The notes under the pieces were generated by a model. That model had not been told where the DNA came from. It did no database searches and was given only the letters and a program-made list of their open reading frames with translations. A stretch of 64,000 bases of DNA from Nitrospira sp. (GTDB taxonomy: Bacteria > Nitrospirota > Nitrospiria > Nitrospirales > Nitrospiraceae): the NCBI GenBank assembly GCA_024331125.1, contig JANDJI010000002.1, positions 521,215 to 585,214 of the forward strand. Direction: 5' to 3'. Below, piece after piece: positions 27,236 through 35,813 of the stretch. Both the position numbers and the translations under genes were made by a program. The stretch's first letter is position 1, and every line of letters starts with the position of its first letter.

Positions 27236-28542
27236 ATGGCCCGCCACCGTTCCGATTGATAGCGCCACAACAACAAGGCCATTCGGACCGACCAATCCGC
27301 AATCATCGCCATCCAGACATAGACGACCCCGAGTTTCAGCCAGATTCCGAAAATAAAGGCCAGGGGAACCCGGACTCCCCACATGCCGACGGTCGTGGCC
27401 CACAGGATGAAACGGGTATCGCCAGCCCCGCGGAGAGAACCGGCCAAGACCATCGTCAGGGCCAGGGGAATCTGCAAAACGGCCACAATCCGCAGAAACT
27501 GCGTACCCAGCTCCACCACGGCTTCATCCTGTGTGAACGCCCGCATCAGCACATAAGGAAACAAGAAAAACACGGCACCCATGGCCGCCATCCCGGCGGC
27601 GGCCAGGCGATTGGCCTCCCAGTTTTCCAGCTTGGCGCGGACGTACTTGCCGGCTCCGATGCTGTGCCCCACCATGGTGGCGGCCGCAATGGCGAAGCCG
27701 TAGCCGGGCAGAAACGAGAACGACTCGATGGACAGTCCGACCTGATGAGCGGCGTACGAGACGGTGCCGTATAGGATGACGATCTTCGTGAAAAACATCA
27801 CCCCGGCTTGCTGCAAGATACGCTCGCCCGAGACGGGGGCGCCGATCCGCCAAGCGGATTGGACCAGGTCGAGCCGGACAGCGTCGGATTTTTCGAACAA
27901 CGTTCGGCAGCGCCAGAGCAAATAAGCGACTCCGGTCGATTCCGCCAGGCCGACCGCCCAGGCCGCGCCTTCGAGGCCCCAGGCCGGCGCGCCCCATTTC
28001 CCGTAAATCAAGGGGTAGGCGAGGAGGATATGCAGCAGATTGACGCCGATGAGGGCGTACATCGGCGTTTTGGTGTCGCCCGTCCCTTGGAGGATGGATG
28101 AGAGAACCTGGAGCAGGATCGTAAAGGGGGCGACAAGAAAAATGATGGTCGAATAGGGGACGGCCTGGGCGACGACGTCGGGCTGCGCGCCCAAGGCGGC
28201 CATGGCCGACTGATTGACACTCACTCCGATCAAGGCCACTAAGACGGACGCGATGATCGAGCAGCAGACGAGATGGACGGCCGCTTCACCGGCATCTTTG
28301 AGACGCCGGGCCCCCCAAAGTTGCGCCACCAGCACGTTGGCGCCGACCGATAGACCGGACAACAGGGTGGTGGCGATAAAGAGAAGGAGTTGCCCCAAGC
28401 CGACCGCGGCGATCGACCCCGCGCCGAGCCCTCCGACCAAGAAGACCGCGACGATTCCCTCCGCCCGTTGCAACAACGTACTGACCGTCACGGGGAGCGC
28501 GAGAGAGAGCACGGATCGTCTGATGCGTTGCCTGGCGGCCAT
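27220..28542 (-). CDS. MATE family efflux transporter
   Basis: A 440-residue transporter with about twelve hydrophobic segments. The N-terminus (RRSVLSLALPVTVSTLLQRAEGIVAV) and SGLSVGANVLVAQLWGARR are typical of MATE exporters of the NorM/DinF type, which exchange cationic drugs or metabolites for Na+ or H+. The second half repeats the fold, with GYGFAIAAATMVGHSIGAG. It is divergent from the DUF2779 gene and its last 16 bases overlap a small membrane protein gene on the other strand. Confidence 0.88.
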   Translation of the reverse strand: MAARQRIRRSVLSLALPVTVSTLLQRAEGIVAVFLVGGLGAGSIAAVGLGQLLLFIATTLLSGLSVGANVLVAQLWGARRLKDAGEAAVHLVCCSIIASVLVALIGVSVNQSAMAALGAQPDVVAQAVPYSTIIFLVAPFTILLQVLSSILQGTGDTKTPMYALIGVNLLHILLAYPLIYGKWGAPAWGLEGAAWAVGLAESTGVAYLLWRCRTLFEKSDAVRLDLVQSAWRIGAPVSGERILQQAGVMFFTKIVILYGTVSYAAHQVGLSIESFSFLPGYGFAIAAATMVGHSIGAGKYVRAKLENWEANRLAAAGMAAMGAVFFLFPYVLMRAFTQDEAVVELGTQFLRIVAVLQIPLALTMVLAGSLRGAGDTRFILWATTVGMWGVRVPLAFIFGIWLKLGVVYVWMAMIADWSVRMALLLWRYQSERWRAIQLLR

Positions 28543-28563
28543 GGGGACGTATCCTAACAGAAG

Positions 28564-28599
28564 ACCGGAAGGACGGAACTAGACAAATCCATTTCCGGT
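28564..28599. promoter_or_regulatory. Inverted repeat in a divergent promoter gap
   Basis: ACCGGAA (28564-28570) and TTCCGGT (28593-28599) form perfect 7-base arms separated by 22 bases, in the 76-base gap between the divergent MATE and DUF2779 genes. It could be an operator; chance occurrence is also possible. Confidence 0.25.
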
Positions 28600-28618
28600 T
28601 CGCTAGGGTTACGTATCG

Positions 28619-30151
28619 ATGATACCTTCGGAAGATAGTTTCTCTTCGACGACCCTTCCTCGACTGTCGAAATCAAAGTATCTGGCCGGACTTCAGTGCC
28701 ACAGACGGCTGTATCTGGAAGTGCATCATCCGGAGCGTGCCACTCCGCCCGATCCCGCGACACAAGCGGTTTTGGATATGGGAACCGAGATCGGGATTCA
28801 CGCGCGGGGCCTTTTCCCCGGAGGAGTGTTGATCAACGAAGGCCATCGCCAACGAGACGAAGCCTTGGCCCACACGGCGTCCGTGATGGCCGATCCGTCC
28901 GTCACCGCCGTTTTTGAAGGGGCGTTTCAGCATGATGGCGTGTTCGTGCGCGCGGACATTCTGGAACGAGACGCGGGTCCCGACGGGACTCCCTCTTCAT
29001 GGCGGTTGATCGAAGTCAAATCGTCCTCCCGCGTGAAAGACGTCCATCTCGACGATCTGGCGATCCAGAGCGCGGTGTTGGAAGGCGCCGGTCTGCTCCT
29101 CTCGGCCGTCTGTCTTATGCACATCGACACCGAGTATGTGTACAAAGGAGGCTCCGTCGATTGGCGGCGCCTGTTCACGATAGAAGACGTGACGGCGGCC
29201 GTGGCGAATCGACGGATCAAGGTGCCGGAGCGGATCGCCGCGATGAAAGCCTTGGTACTCGCCCCCGTCCCCCCCGCGGTCGAACCGGGCCGCCAGTGCC
29301 ACAGCCCCTATGAATGTCCCTTTTGGAACCATTGCACCCAAAACAAGCCCGACCGTTGGATCTATTATCTGCCGGGTTCCAAAGACGTCGCCGAACGTTT
29401 GGTCGAGCGGGGGGTCTCGATCATCGACGACATTCCGGGGGATGTGCCCCTTTCGCCCTCTCAACGCCGAGTCAAGGAAAACGTCGAGTGGATTTCTCCC
29501 GGTCTGAGAGACGCATTGCGATCGATCCGCTATCCGGTTCATCACGTAGATTTCGAAACGGTCATGTTGGCGGTGCCTCGTTTCCCCTCCACAAGGCCTT
29601 ACCAGTCGATTCCCGTGCAATGGTCGAACCATATTGAAGAAGAACCGGGCCGCCTGATCCATCGGGAATTTCTCCATGTCGAGCCGACCGAGCCGCGCAA
29701 ACGGTGGGCGGAGGCGTTGATCGAATCACTGGGCCGGGAAGGGAGCATCTGTGTGTACTCTTCCTACGAAGAGGCCATGATGCGGCAACTGGTCGAGGCG
29801 TTTCCGGAGTTCCGTTCGGCGTTTCAGCCTATTTTAAAGCGCCTCTGGGACCTGCACGAGGTCATCAAGCAGCACTATTACCACCCTCGGTTCAACGGGT
29901 CGTATTCCATCAAATCGGTCTTGCCGGCGGTGGTGCCTTCTTTGGGATACGGTGATTTGACCATTCAATCGGGGGGGCAAGCCGCCGCCGAGTATTACCG
30001 CATGGTCTTTGTTGAGACCGATTGGATCGAACAGGCCGCCATTCGATCGGCATTGCTTCAATACTGTGCAAGAGACACGTTGGCATTAGTGGAGTTGCGG
30101 CGAACGCTTCAAAAAAAGATTGAAGAAACAAACAGATCGTCACTTGGCTGA
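28619..30151 (+). CDS. DUF2779 protein: Cas4/RecB-like nuclease domain plus RNase H-like domain
   Basis: A 510-residue protein. The first 240 residues look like a Cas4/AddB-type nuclease: Asp113, Glu132 and Lys134 (IEVKSS) give the PD-(D/E)XK site, and four cysteines, Cys27 in LQCHRR plus Cys227, Cys233 and Cys239, are placed as for an Fe-S cluster holding the fold together. The second half has VDFETVML (Asp-x-Glu) and a late YCARDTLALVEL, the pattern of a DEDDy-type exonuclease. This matches DUF2779/TM0106-like proteins. A role in DNA processing is likely; the partner and pathway are unknown. Confidence 0.75.
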   Translation: MIPSEDSFSSTTLPRLSKSKYLAGLQCHRRLYLEVHHPERATPPDPATQAVLDMGTEIGIHARGLFPGGVLINEGHRQRDEALAHTASVMADPSVTAVFEGAFQHDGVFVRADILERDAGPDGTPSSWRLIEVKSSSRVKDVHLDDLAIQSAVLEGAGLLLSAVCLMHIDTEYVYKGGSVDWRRLFTIEDVTAAVANRRIKVPERIAAMKALVLAPVPPAVEPGRQCHSPYECPFWNHCTQNKPDRWIYYLPGSKDVAERLVERGVSIIDDIPGDVPLSPSQRRVKENVEWISPGLRDALRSIRYPVHHVDFETVMLAVPRFPSTRPYQSIPVQWSNHIEEEPGRLIHREFLHVEPTEPRKRWAEALIESLGREGSICVYSSYEEAMMRQLVEAFPEFRSAFQPILKRLWDLHEVIKQHYYHPRFNGSYSIKSVLPAVVPSLGYGDLTIQSGGQAAAEYYRMVFVETDWIEQAAIRSALLQYCARDTLALVELRRTLQKKIEETNRSSLG

Positions 30152-30245
30152 TCAGCGGGGAAAGTGGGATGAAGAAGGGGACCTGCCGGTCGAGCGAATG
30201 TGCCTCGCCATCATAGGGAGAGAACGGCCGATCAGTGAGGAGCGG

Positions 30246-30335
<90 letters not shown>

Positions 30336-30412
30336 GATGGAATGGAACCGGCCCGCGTGTGAATTGTGAACCGGCGAGGCGGACGACTCGACGAATTCGG
30401 CAGGAGCTTACC

Positions 30413-31240
30413 GTGCCAGACGGCGTTTTGCAATGGGAAGGTCTTCCCGGTTTCGGCGATCGCCCCCTTCGATTTCACCGCGTCAGGTTGTGCGGCGACG
30501 ATGCCTCACTTTCGATGGATGCAATCGCCCGCGCCGAAATCCACGTGTGGGGATTCGTTTTGGATCTCGGTGAGGAAGAGATCGCTCTCGCAAGATCCGC
30601 GTTATCAGATGAAGAACGGGCACGAGCCGATCGGTTCGTGTCGGATCTCCATCGCCGATGGTTTATCGCCGCCCATGCCGGTTTGCGGAAACTCCTGAAC
30701 CGGTATCGCCCTCGTCATGCCGATCTCATGATTGAGAGGGCGGCCGCCGGCAAGCCGTATTTGCGGGACACTCCTTCGCTTCGCTTCAGCCTAACCCATT
30801 CCCATGGAAGAGCGCTCGTCGCCATAGCTTGGGATCGCGACGTCGGGGTCGATCTCGAAAAGGTTCGACCGGAGGTGGACGTGTTGACCCTTGCTCGGCG
30901 GTTTTTATCAAAACACGATCAGGATTTTATCGAGGGGAGGGAACCGGCAGGCATGCACGAGCGATTTCTGATGACGTGGGTGGCGCGGGAAGCGGCTGCA
31001 AAAGTCGACGGTGGCGGCATCAGGTTCCCGCTGCATCGTGATCGTCTTGCCTTGATGGAGGATGGGACTGCGCAATGGATGACGCAAAACGATGGAACAG
31101 CACGAGGGCCGGAGACGATCAGATCCGTTCGGTTCCTAAGCCTTGAACCAGGTTGGGTCGGGGCCGTATCGGCTGAAGGGACCGATTGGGTCGTGATCTA
31201 TTGTGACGATACAGACGACGGTGTCAGGCGGGGAACGTGA
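30413..31240 (+). CDS. 4'-phosphopantetheinyl transferase, Sfp type
   Basis: A 275-residue enzyme that transfers the phosphopantetheine arm of CoA to carrier proteins. Motifs are GKPYL, FSLTHSHGRALVAI, the Mg-binding VGVDLEKVRPEVD and WVAREAAAKVDGGG (usual form WxxKEA, here R for K). The frame is open back through the tRNA-Ser gene, but that part is not protein; GTG 30413 is chosen because AGGAG lies six bases before it. The 3' end overlaps convergent thiI by 17 bases. No PKS or NRPS gene is adjacent. Confidence 0.88.
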   Translation: MPDGVLQWEGLPGFGDRPLRFHRVRLCGDDASLSMDAIARAEIHVWGFVLDLGEEEIALARSALSDEERARADRFVSDLHRRWFIAAHAGLRKLLNRYRPRHADLMIERAAAGKPYLRDTPSLRFSLTHSHGRALVAIAWDRDVGVDLEKVRPEVDVLTLARRFLSKHDQDFIEGREPAGMHERFLMTWVAREAAAKVDGGGIRFPLHRDRLALMEDGTAQWMTQNDGTARGPETIRSVRFLSLEPGWVGAVSAEGTDWVVIYCDDTDDGVRRGT

Positions 31241-32402
31241 ATGCTTCCACCTCGGTCTTCTCGATCCCTTGCCGGATCAGATGAGGAACGTCCAATGTCT
31301 TTTCAACGTGCTGAAGGACGTCACGCCGAGTCTTCAAACTCGGATGGGGCGGAGTGAACAATTTGCAGCAGTCCTGGTCCGGCTCGATGGAAATCTCGTA
31401 GGTGCCCAGCTTCCTCGCCTCATCGGTGATTTCGATTTTATCCATCCCGATCAACGGCCGAAGGATCGGCAACATCGCGGCCTCTCCGATCACCGAGAGA
31501 TTTTCCGGTGTCTGCGACGCGACTTGGCCGAGGCTGTCGCCGGTCACCATCCCCCAGCACCGTTCCCTCTCAGCGATGTGTTCGGCGATGCGCAGCATCA
31601 TGCGGCGATAGAGCACGACACGGAACGGCGCCGGCGTATTCAACACGATGTCTCTCTGGATTTCTCCGAAGGGAACGACGTAAAGACGCGACTTGTATTG
31701 ATACGAGGTCAGCAGTTTCGCGAGGTCGCGGGCCTTTTCCTCCGAAGCGCGGCTCACCAGCGGCCGGCCTGAAAAGTGAACGAAGACGGCGCGGCAGCCG
31801 CGTTTGATCATGCGGTAGGCGGCGACCGGCGAATCGATTCCTCCCGACAGCAGACAGACCACCTTGCCGCTGACTCCGACCGGCATGCCGCCCGGTCCGT
31901 CGATTTTCTCGGTGGAGACGTACGCTTCTTTGGAAAGCAGTTCGATATAGATCGTTTGATCGGGATGTTTCAGGCTCACGGATTTGCCCAGCGCCCGACA
32001 GACCGCGGCGCCGACGGCCCGCTCCACGTCCATGGACGTGACGGACAATCGTTTGTCCGCCCGCTTGGCCGTCACGCGAAACGTGGAGAACGGCCGTGCT
32101 CGGGTCTCCTCGATGACGGCTTCGCCGAGTTTGTCGAGACAAGGCTCGGCCAGGTCGAGCGGGACCGCGCGAGCCATGAAAAAGTTCGCCACTCCGCACA
32201 CGCGCGCCAACCGGTCCCGTATTGCGTCGACTTTGGCGCCGGGTTGAAACGACACGCGAATGCGACGATGGAGCTGCTCGACTCGTATCTCTCCAAGGTC
32301 TTTGAGGGCCAGATGAACGTTCCGGGCCAGCCGCCGCTCGAAGAAGTCGCGATTGCGACCCTTGAGGGCCAGTTCGTGGTAGTGGACAATCGCGCAGCGC
32401 AT
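31224..32402 (-). CDS. thiI: tRNA 4-thiouridine synthase ThiI, without rhodanese domain
   Basis: A 392-residue protein. An N-terminal ferredoxin-like part and THUMP domain cover about residues 60-165, followed by the PP-loop ATP motif VCLLSGGIDSPVAAYRMIKRG near residue 186, which adenylates U8 of tRNA. The C-terminal rhodanese domain of E. coli ThiI is absent, as in many bacteria that use a separate sulfur carrier. The gene is downstream of trxB and coaE on the same strand. Confidence 0.93.
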   Translation of the reverse strand: MRCAIVHYHELALKGRNRDFFERRLARNVHLALKDLGEIRVEQLHRRIRVSFQPGAKVDAIRDRLARVCGVANFFMARAVPLDLAEPCLDKLGEAVIEETRARPFSTFRVTAKRADKRLSVTSMDVERAVGAAVCRALGKSVSLKHPDQTIYIELLSKEAYVSTEKIDGPGGMPVGVSGKVVCLLSGGIDSPVAAYRMIKRGCRAVFVHFSGRPLVSRASEEKARDLAKLLTSYQYKSRLYVVPFGEIQRDIVLNTPAPFRVVLYRRMMLRIAEHIAERERCWGMVTGDSLGQVASQTPENLSVIGEAAMLPILRPLIGMDKIEITDEARKLGTYEISIEPDQDCCKLFTPPHPSLKTRRDVLQHVEKTLDVPHLIRQGIEKTEVEAFTFPA

Positions 32403-32458
32403 GGTGAAACCGTGTTCGGATCCAGCGGGGGACGTTCGTTACCGGACCGTATCGTGCC

Positions 32459-33382
32459 TCAACGATTTTCCGAGTCCTCTAAAAATCGTTCGGCGTCGAT
32501 GGCGGCCATGCAGCCGGAGCCGGCGGCCGTGACGGCTTGCCGATACTTGCTGTCTTGCACGTCGCCGGCGGCGAAGACGCCCGGGACGCTGGTGGCCGTT
32601 CCATCGTGGGTAAGCACATAGCCTTTTTCGTCCATCTCAAGTTGGCCGGCGAACAGAGCGGTATTGGGTCGATGCCCGATGGCAACGAAGACTCCGGCGC
32701 AGGCGATCTCCGAGACCGAGCCGGTGACGACGTTTCTCAACCGGACGCCCGTCACGGTTTCCTGTCCCAAAACGTCTTCGACCACTGAATTCCAGAGAAA
32801 GCGGATCTTTTCGTTCTTCATGGCCCGATCCTGCAAGATCTTCGATGCGCGCAGCTTATCCCGGCGGTGGACGATGGAAACGGTGGTCGCGAACTTCGTC
32901 AGAAAGACCGCCTCTTCCATGGCGCTGTCTCCCCCTCCGACGACGATCAGGTCCTTGCCGCGGAAAAAGAATCCGTCGCAGGTCGCGCAGGTGGACACGC
33001 CTCGGCCGGTCAGGCGTTTCTCGTTCGGCAATCCAAGCTGGATCGGAGAGGCGCCGGTCGCGATGATCACGGTCGCGGCCTGCACCGTCCGTTCTCCGTC
33101 AACGGTGATTTCGAAGGGACGCCGGCGAAGGTTTACGGCGGACACATCGCCGGTCAGGAATTCCGTCCCGAACCGCTCGGCCTGTCGCCGCATGTCTTTC
33201 ATGAGCTCCGGCCCCATGACGCCTTGGGCGAAACCCGGGTAGTTCTCCACTTCGGTGGTGGTCGTCAGTTGACCTCCCGATTGCCAGCCTTCGATCACCA
33301 ACGGAGAAAGGTTGGCGCGGGCCGTATAGATGGCGGCCGTGAGCCCGGCCGGTCCGGAACCGATGATGACGACGTGACGCAT
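32459..33382 (-). CDS. trxB: Thioredoxin-disulfide reductase
   Basis: A 307-residue FAD and NADPH-dependent enzyme that reduces thioredoxin. FAD motif GSGPAGLTAAIYTARA is at residues 8-23, redox Cys132 and Cys135 lie in CATCDGFFF, the NADPH motif is VVGGGDSAMEEA and the second FAD motif is GVFAAGDVQDSKYRQA. It lies 28 bases after coaE and 56 before thiI, all on the reverse strand. Confidence 0.95.
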   Translation of the reverse strand: MRHVVIIGSGPAGLTAAIYTARANLSPLVIEGWQSGGQLTTTTEVENYPGFAQGVMGPELMKDMRRQAERFGTEFLTGDVSAVNLRRRPFEITVDGERTVQAATVIIATGASPIQLGLPNEKRLTGRGVSTCATCDGFFFRGKDLIVVGGGDSAMEEAVFLTKFATTVSIVHRRDKLRASKILQDRAMKNEKIRFLWNSVVEDVLGQETVTGVRLRNVVTGSVSEIACAGVFVAIGHRPNTALFAGQLEMDEKGYVLTHDGTATSVPGVFAAGDVQDSKYRQAVTAAGSGCMAAIDAERFLEDSENR

Positions 33383-33410
33383 GGCGGCACTCTACCATAA
33401 GAGGGATCGA

Positions 33411-34013
33411 TTACGCAGCCGTTTGCAACCGCTGGAAAAGCGTCTTCACCTGGCGGAACAGAGTGCGTTTGCTCGTCGTTCCATCAAGCACGAAATCGGC
33501 CAGGCGACGTTTTTTCGCAAGGGGCATTTGGCTCTTGATGCGTCGAATGGCGTCCGCCCGCGAGAGGCCGTCCCTTTTCTGAAGGCGGGCGATTTGGATG
33601 TCGCGATCGGCGCTGACGACGATGATATGATCGACCGTTCGCTCGATCCCCGCTTCGAACAGAAGCGGAACGTCGTACACCACCACGGCGTGGGGATCCC
33701 GCGCGAAGGCCGACCGAACCAGCCGTCGTTGTTCGCGGGAGACGCGCGGATGAACGATTCGTTCAAGCCGTCTGAGTTGTTCGGGATCGCGAAACACGAT
33801 GCCGCCCAGCACGCGGCGATTGATGGTGCGATCCGGATTCAACACCCCTCGTCCGAACAATTTGACGATCTCACGCCAGGCGGGTTTGCCCGGTTCGACG
33901 ACCGAGCGGGCCAGCGCATCGGCGTCGATAATGACCGCCCCGCACCGTTTGAACATCGACGCCACCGTGCTCTTGCCGGTCGCGACGCCGCCGGTCAATC
34001 CGACAAGCACCAT
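33411..34013 (-). CDS. coaE: Dephospho-CoA kinase
   Basis: A 200-residue P-loop kinase for the last step of CoA synthesis. The P-loop is GLTGGVATGKSTVA, followed by the DADALAR motif, VVYDVPLLFEAG and a lid region rich in basic residues (LQKRDGLSRADAIRRI). ATG 34013 begins directly before the first beta strand; ATG 34025 would add four residues and neither has a good ribosome site. First gene of coaE-trxB-thiI. Confidence 0.93.
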   Translation of the reverse strand: MVLVGLTGGVATGKSTVASMFKRCGAVIIDADALARSVVEPGKPAWREIVKLFGRGVLNPDRTINRRVLGGIVFRDPEQLRRLERIVHPRVSREQRRLVRSAFARDPHAVVVYDVPLLFEAGIERTVDHIIVVSADRDIQIARLQKRDGLSRADAIRRIKSQMPLAKKRRLADFVLDGTTSKRTLFRQVKTLFQRLQTAA

Positions 34014-34157
34014 GTCCGTGAGCATACACAAAGTTTCGTTTCACGGTCGAGATCGCCCGCTCAAACGTTGGAAGATTGTCGCACCATGGACGACGAATGT
34101 TCCACCGGAGGGCAATGCAGTTGACTTGCCGGTGTCCCGGTCGATAAAAGGTGGCGT

Positions 34158-35189
34158 ATGGCACACGTTGTCTTGGTCGCGGTACTGGGGATGGCCGTCG
34201 TTGTCGGCGCCCTTGCACAAGCCGATGCCTCCGACGGCTCTTCGCCGAAAACAATCGTAGTCGCCTTGGACGGCACCGGCGACGTCGCCTCCCTTCAAGA
34301 AGCAATCGATCAAGCCAAGAAGGGGGACACCGTCTTCGTAAAGCCCGGCGTGTATGCTCAAGACGTCACGATTCACAGCAAGGAAGGCATCAGGGTGGTC
34401 GGTGCCGGGGCCGATCAAGTGACGTTGCTCGGGCACGGCGAGCACGTCGGAGTTTTGCACGTCGGGAAGTGGCCCTACGGCGCCAGCGACATTGAAATTA
34501 CCGGTCTGACCGTTCACGATCACGGGGGGCACGCGGTCGGGATTTTTAACGCCAGAGGCGTTACTCTCCGCGCCCTTCACGTCAAAGGATTGTTGTTCAG
34601 TCAGCAGGTGAAGGAGTTGCGCATCGAGAACTGCGTGATCGGGGGGAGTGAAACCACGGGCGTGCAATTGGCCGATTCTCAAGCGGTGCTCATCGGAAAC
34701 GTGATCCATGACAATGATCACGGCGTCAACGTGGCCGGCAAGTCCAGGGTCAGGGTCGAGCGGAACGTCATTGTGCGCAACCTGTTCGAGGCCATCGTGG
34801 TGGAGGACGGCGCGACGGCGACTCTCGTCGGGAATACGTTGGCGAAGAACGGAGGCGGGGCGGCCTTTTGGGGCTCTTCTCAAAACGACGTGTCCGGCAA
34901 CATCGTCGCCTTCAATAAAACAGGCTTTCTCGTCCATCCGTCCAGTCGAACGACGATGTCGTTCAATGCTCTGTTCAATCAGGAAGGAAATTATATGAAA
35001 GCCGGCTCTCCCGGTGAGCCCGCTCCGGGCTTGAAACCCGAATCCGACATCATCGCCGACCCACGGTTCGCGGACACCGACCATGACGACTATCGACTGC
35101 TTCCCGATACGACTCTTCTCGACCGGGGAGGCTTTTCATATCTTGGAGCTTTGCCTCCCGTCTCATCTTCGGTCTCGCAGCGGCGATAA
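34158..35189 (+). CDS. Secreted right-handed parallel beta-helix repeat protein
   Basis: A 343-residue protein with a Sec signal peptide (hydrophobic about residues 4-20, likely cut near ADA). GDVASLQEAIDQAKKGDTVFVKPGVYAQDV is the usual opening of NosD/pectate-lyase-like beta-helix proteins, followed by coils with repeated N/G-rich turns (GNVIHDNDHGVNVAG, RNVIVRN, GNTLAKN, GNIVAFN). No catalytic cluster is recognised. TTGACT (34121) and GATAAA (34143) upstream might be a promoter, but the start of transcription would then be only a few bases before the ATG. Surface carbohydrate binding or processing is possible. Confidence 0.78.
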   Translation: MAHVVLVAVLGMAVVVGALAQADASDGSSPKTIVVALDGTGDVASLQEAIDQAKKGDTVFVKPGVYAQDVTIHSKEGIRVVGAGADQVTLLGHGEHVGVLHVGKWPYGASDIEITGLTVHDHGGHAVGIFNARGVTLRALHVKGLLFSQQVKELRIENCVIGGSETTGVQLADSQAVLIGNVIHDNDHGVNVAGKSRVRVERNVIVRNLFEAIVVEDGATATLVGNTLAKNGGGAAFWGSSQNDVSGNIVAFNKTGFLVHPSSRTTMSFNALFNQEGNYMKAGSPGEPAPGLKPESDIIADPRFADTDHDDYRLLPDTTLLDRGGFSYLGALPPVSSSVSQRR

Positions 35190-35333
35190 TCGATCGACGC
35201 AACGCGATGGATTTTGCTCCCCCCGTCAATGGTCATGTGCTATGTTTTCCACGGGTGCGCGCGGTTCCGCGCCGAATGGAAGGCTCAAGTATCCGTTCGG
35301 CAAGCCGATAAGGAATCAACCAGGAGGTTTCCC

Positions 35334-35519
35334 TTGGCAAGTTTTCGCAGCGATCTCGAAAAGTGCCCGGGCGCGGATCTTCCTCCCTTGAATGAAATTG
35401 AATCCGGCAAATTGGTGGGAGCCGTCATCCCCATGTCCAAACAGGCTCAAATTCAGATGCGCGACAGCATCGAAGTCATCGACTACTTGCTGAATCAAGA
35501 ACGGGTCATCTGGAGTTAG
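35334..35519 (+). CDS. Small 61-residue protein, unknown
   Basis: The proposed start is TTG 35334 because the perfect ribosome site AGGAGG lies six bases before it, while upstream start codons in this frame have none. The protein reads MASFRSDLEKCPGADLPP at its start and ends LLNQERVIWS; it is acidic to neutral, soluble, with one Cys. No family is recognised. It may belong to small cytoplasmic regulators, but that is only a guess. Confidence 0.55.
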   Translation: MASFRSDLEKCPGADLPPLNEIESGKLVGAVIPMSKQAQIQMRDSIEVIDYLLNQERVIWS

Positions 35520-35813
35520 CCGCCCACGGCACGGTGTCCTCTCTTCTCTTGCGGTCGTTTTCTCACATTCGACGGCTGAGAGACGCCGTTCTTTCAGGAC
35601 GTTCCTCTTGACTGCCGTCAAAAATTGCCGACAATGACTCTCGATCGGAGAGTGATGCGTCGCGCCGTCTCTCCGCGCGTCATCGCGGCGGTTTCATGTC
35701 GAAGGTCGGTCGATGGTTCATGAGCCGACTCGTACACAGTAGCGACCGGATGCCGAATGAAGGCAGCCTTGTCATGAAACAGCCGTCCAGTCTCTCGTTG
35801 AGGAGAGTTTCTT
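35520..35813. other. Intergenic gap, no gene seen
   Basis: These 294 bases lie between the 61-residue gene and the GH63-like gene. Reading frames here are short and lack ribosome sites. The only structure noticed is a hairpin, ACTCTC (35637-35642) pairing with GAGAGT (35648-35653) around a five-base loop, without a T-run. Confidence 0.5.
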
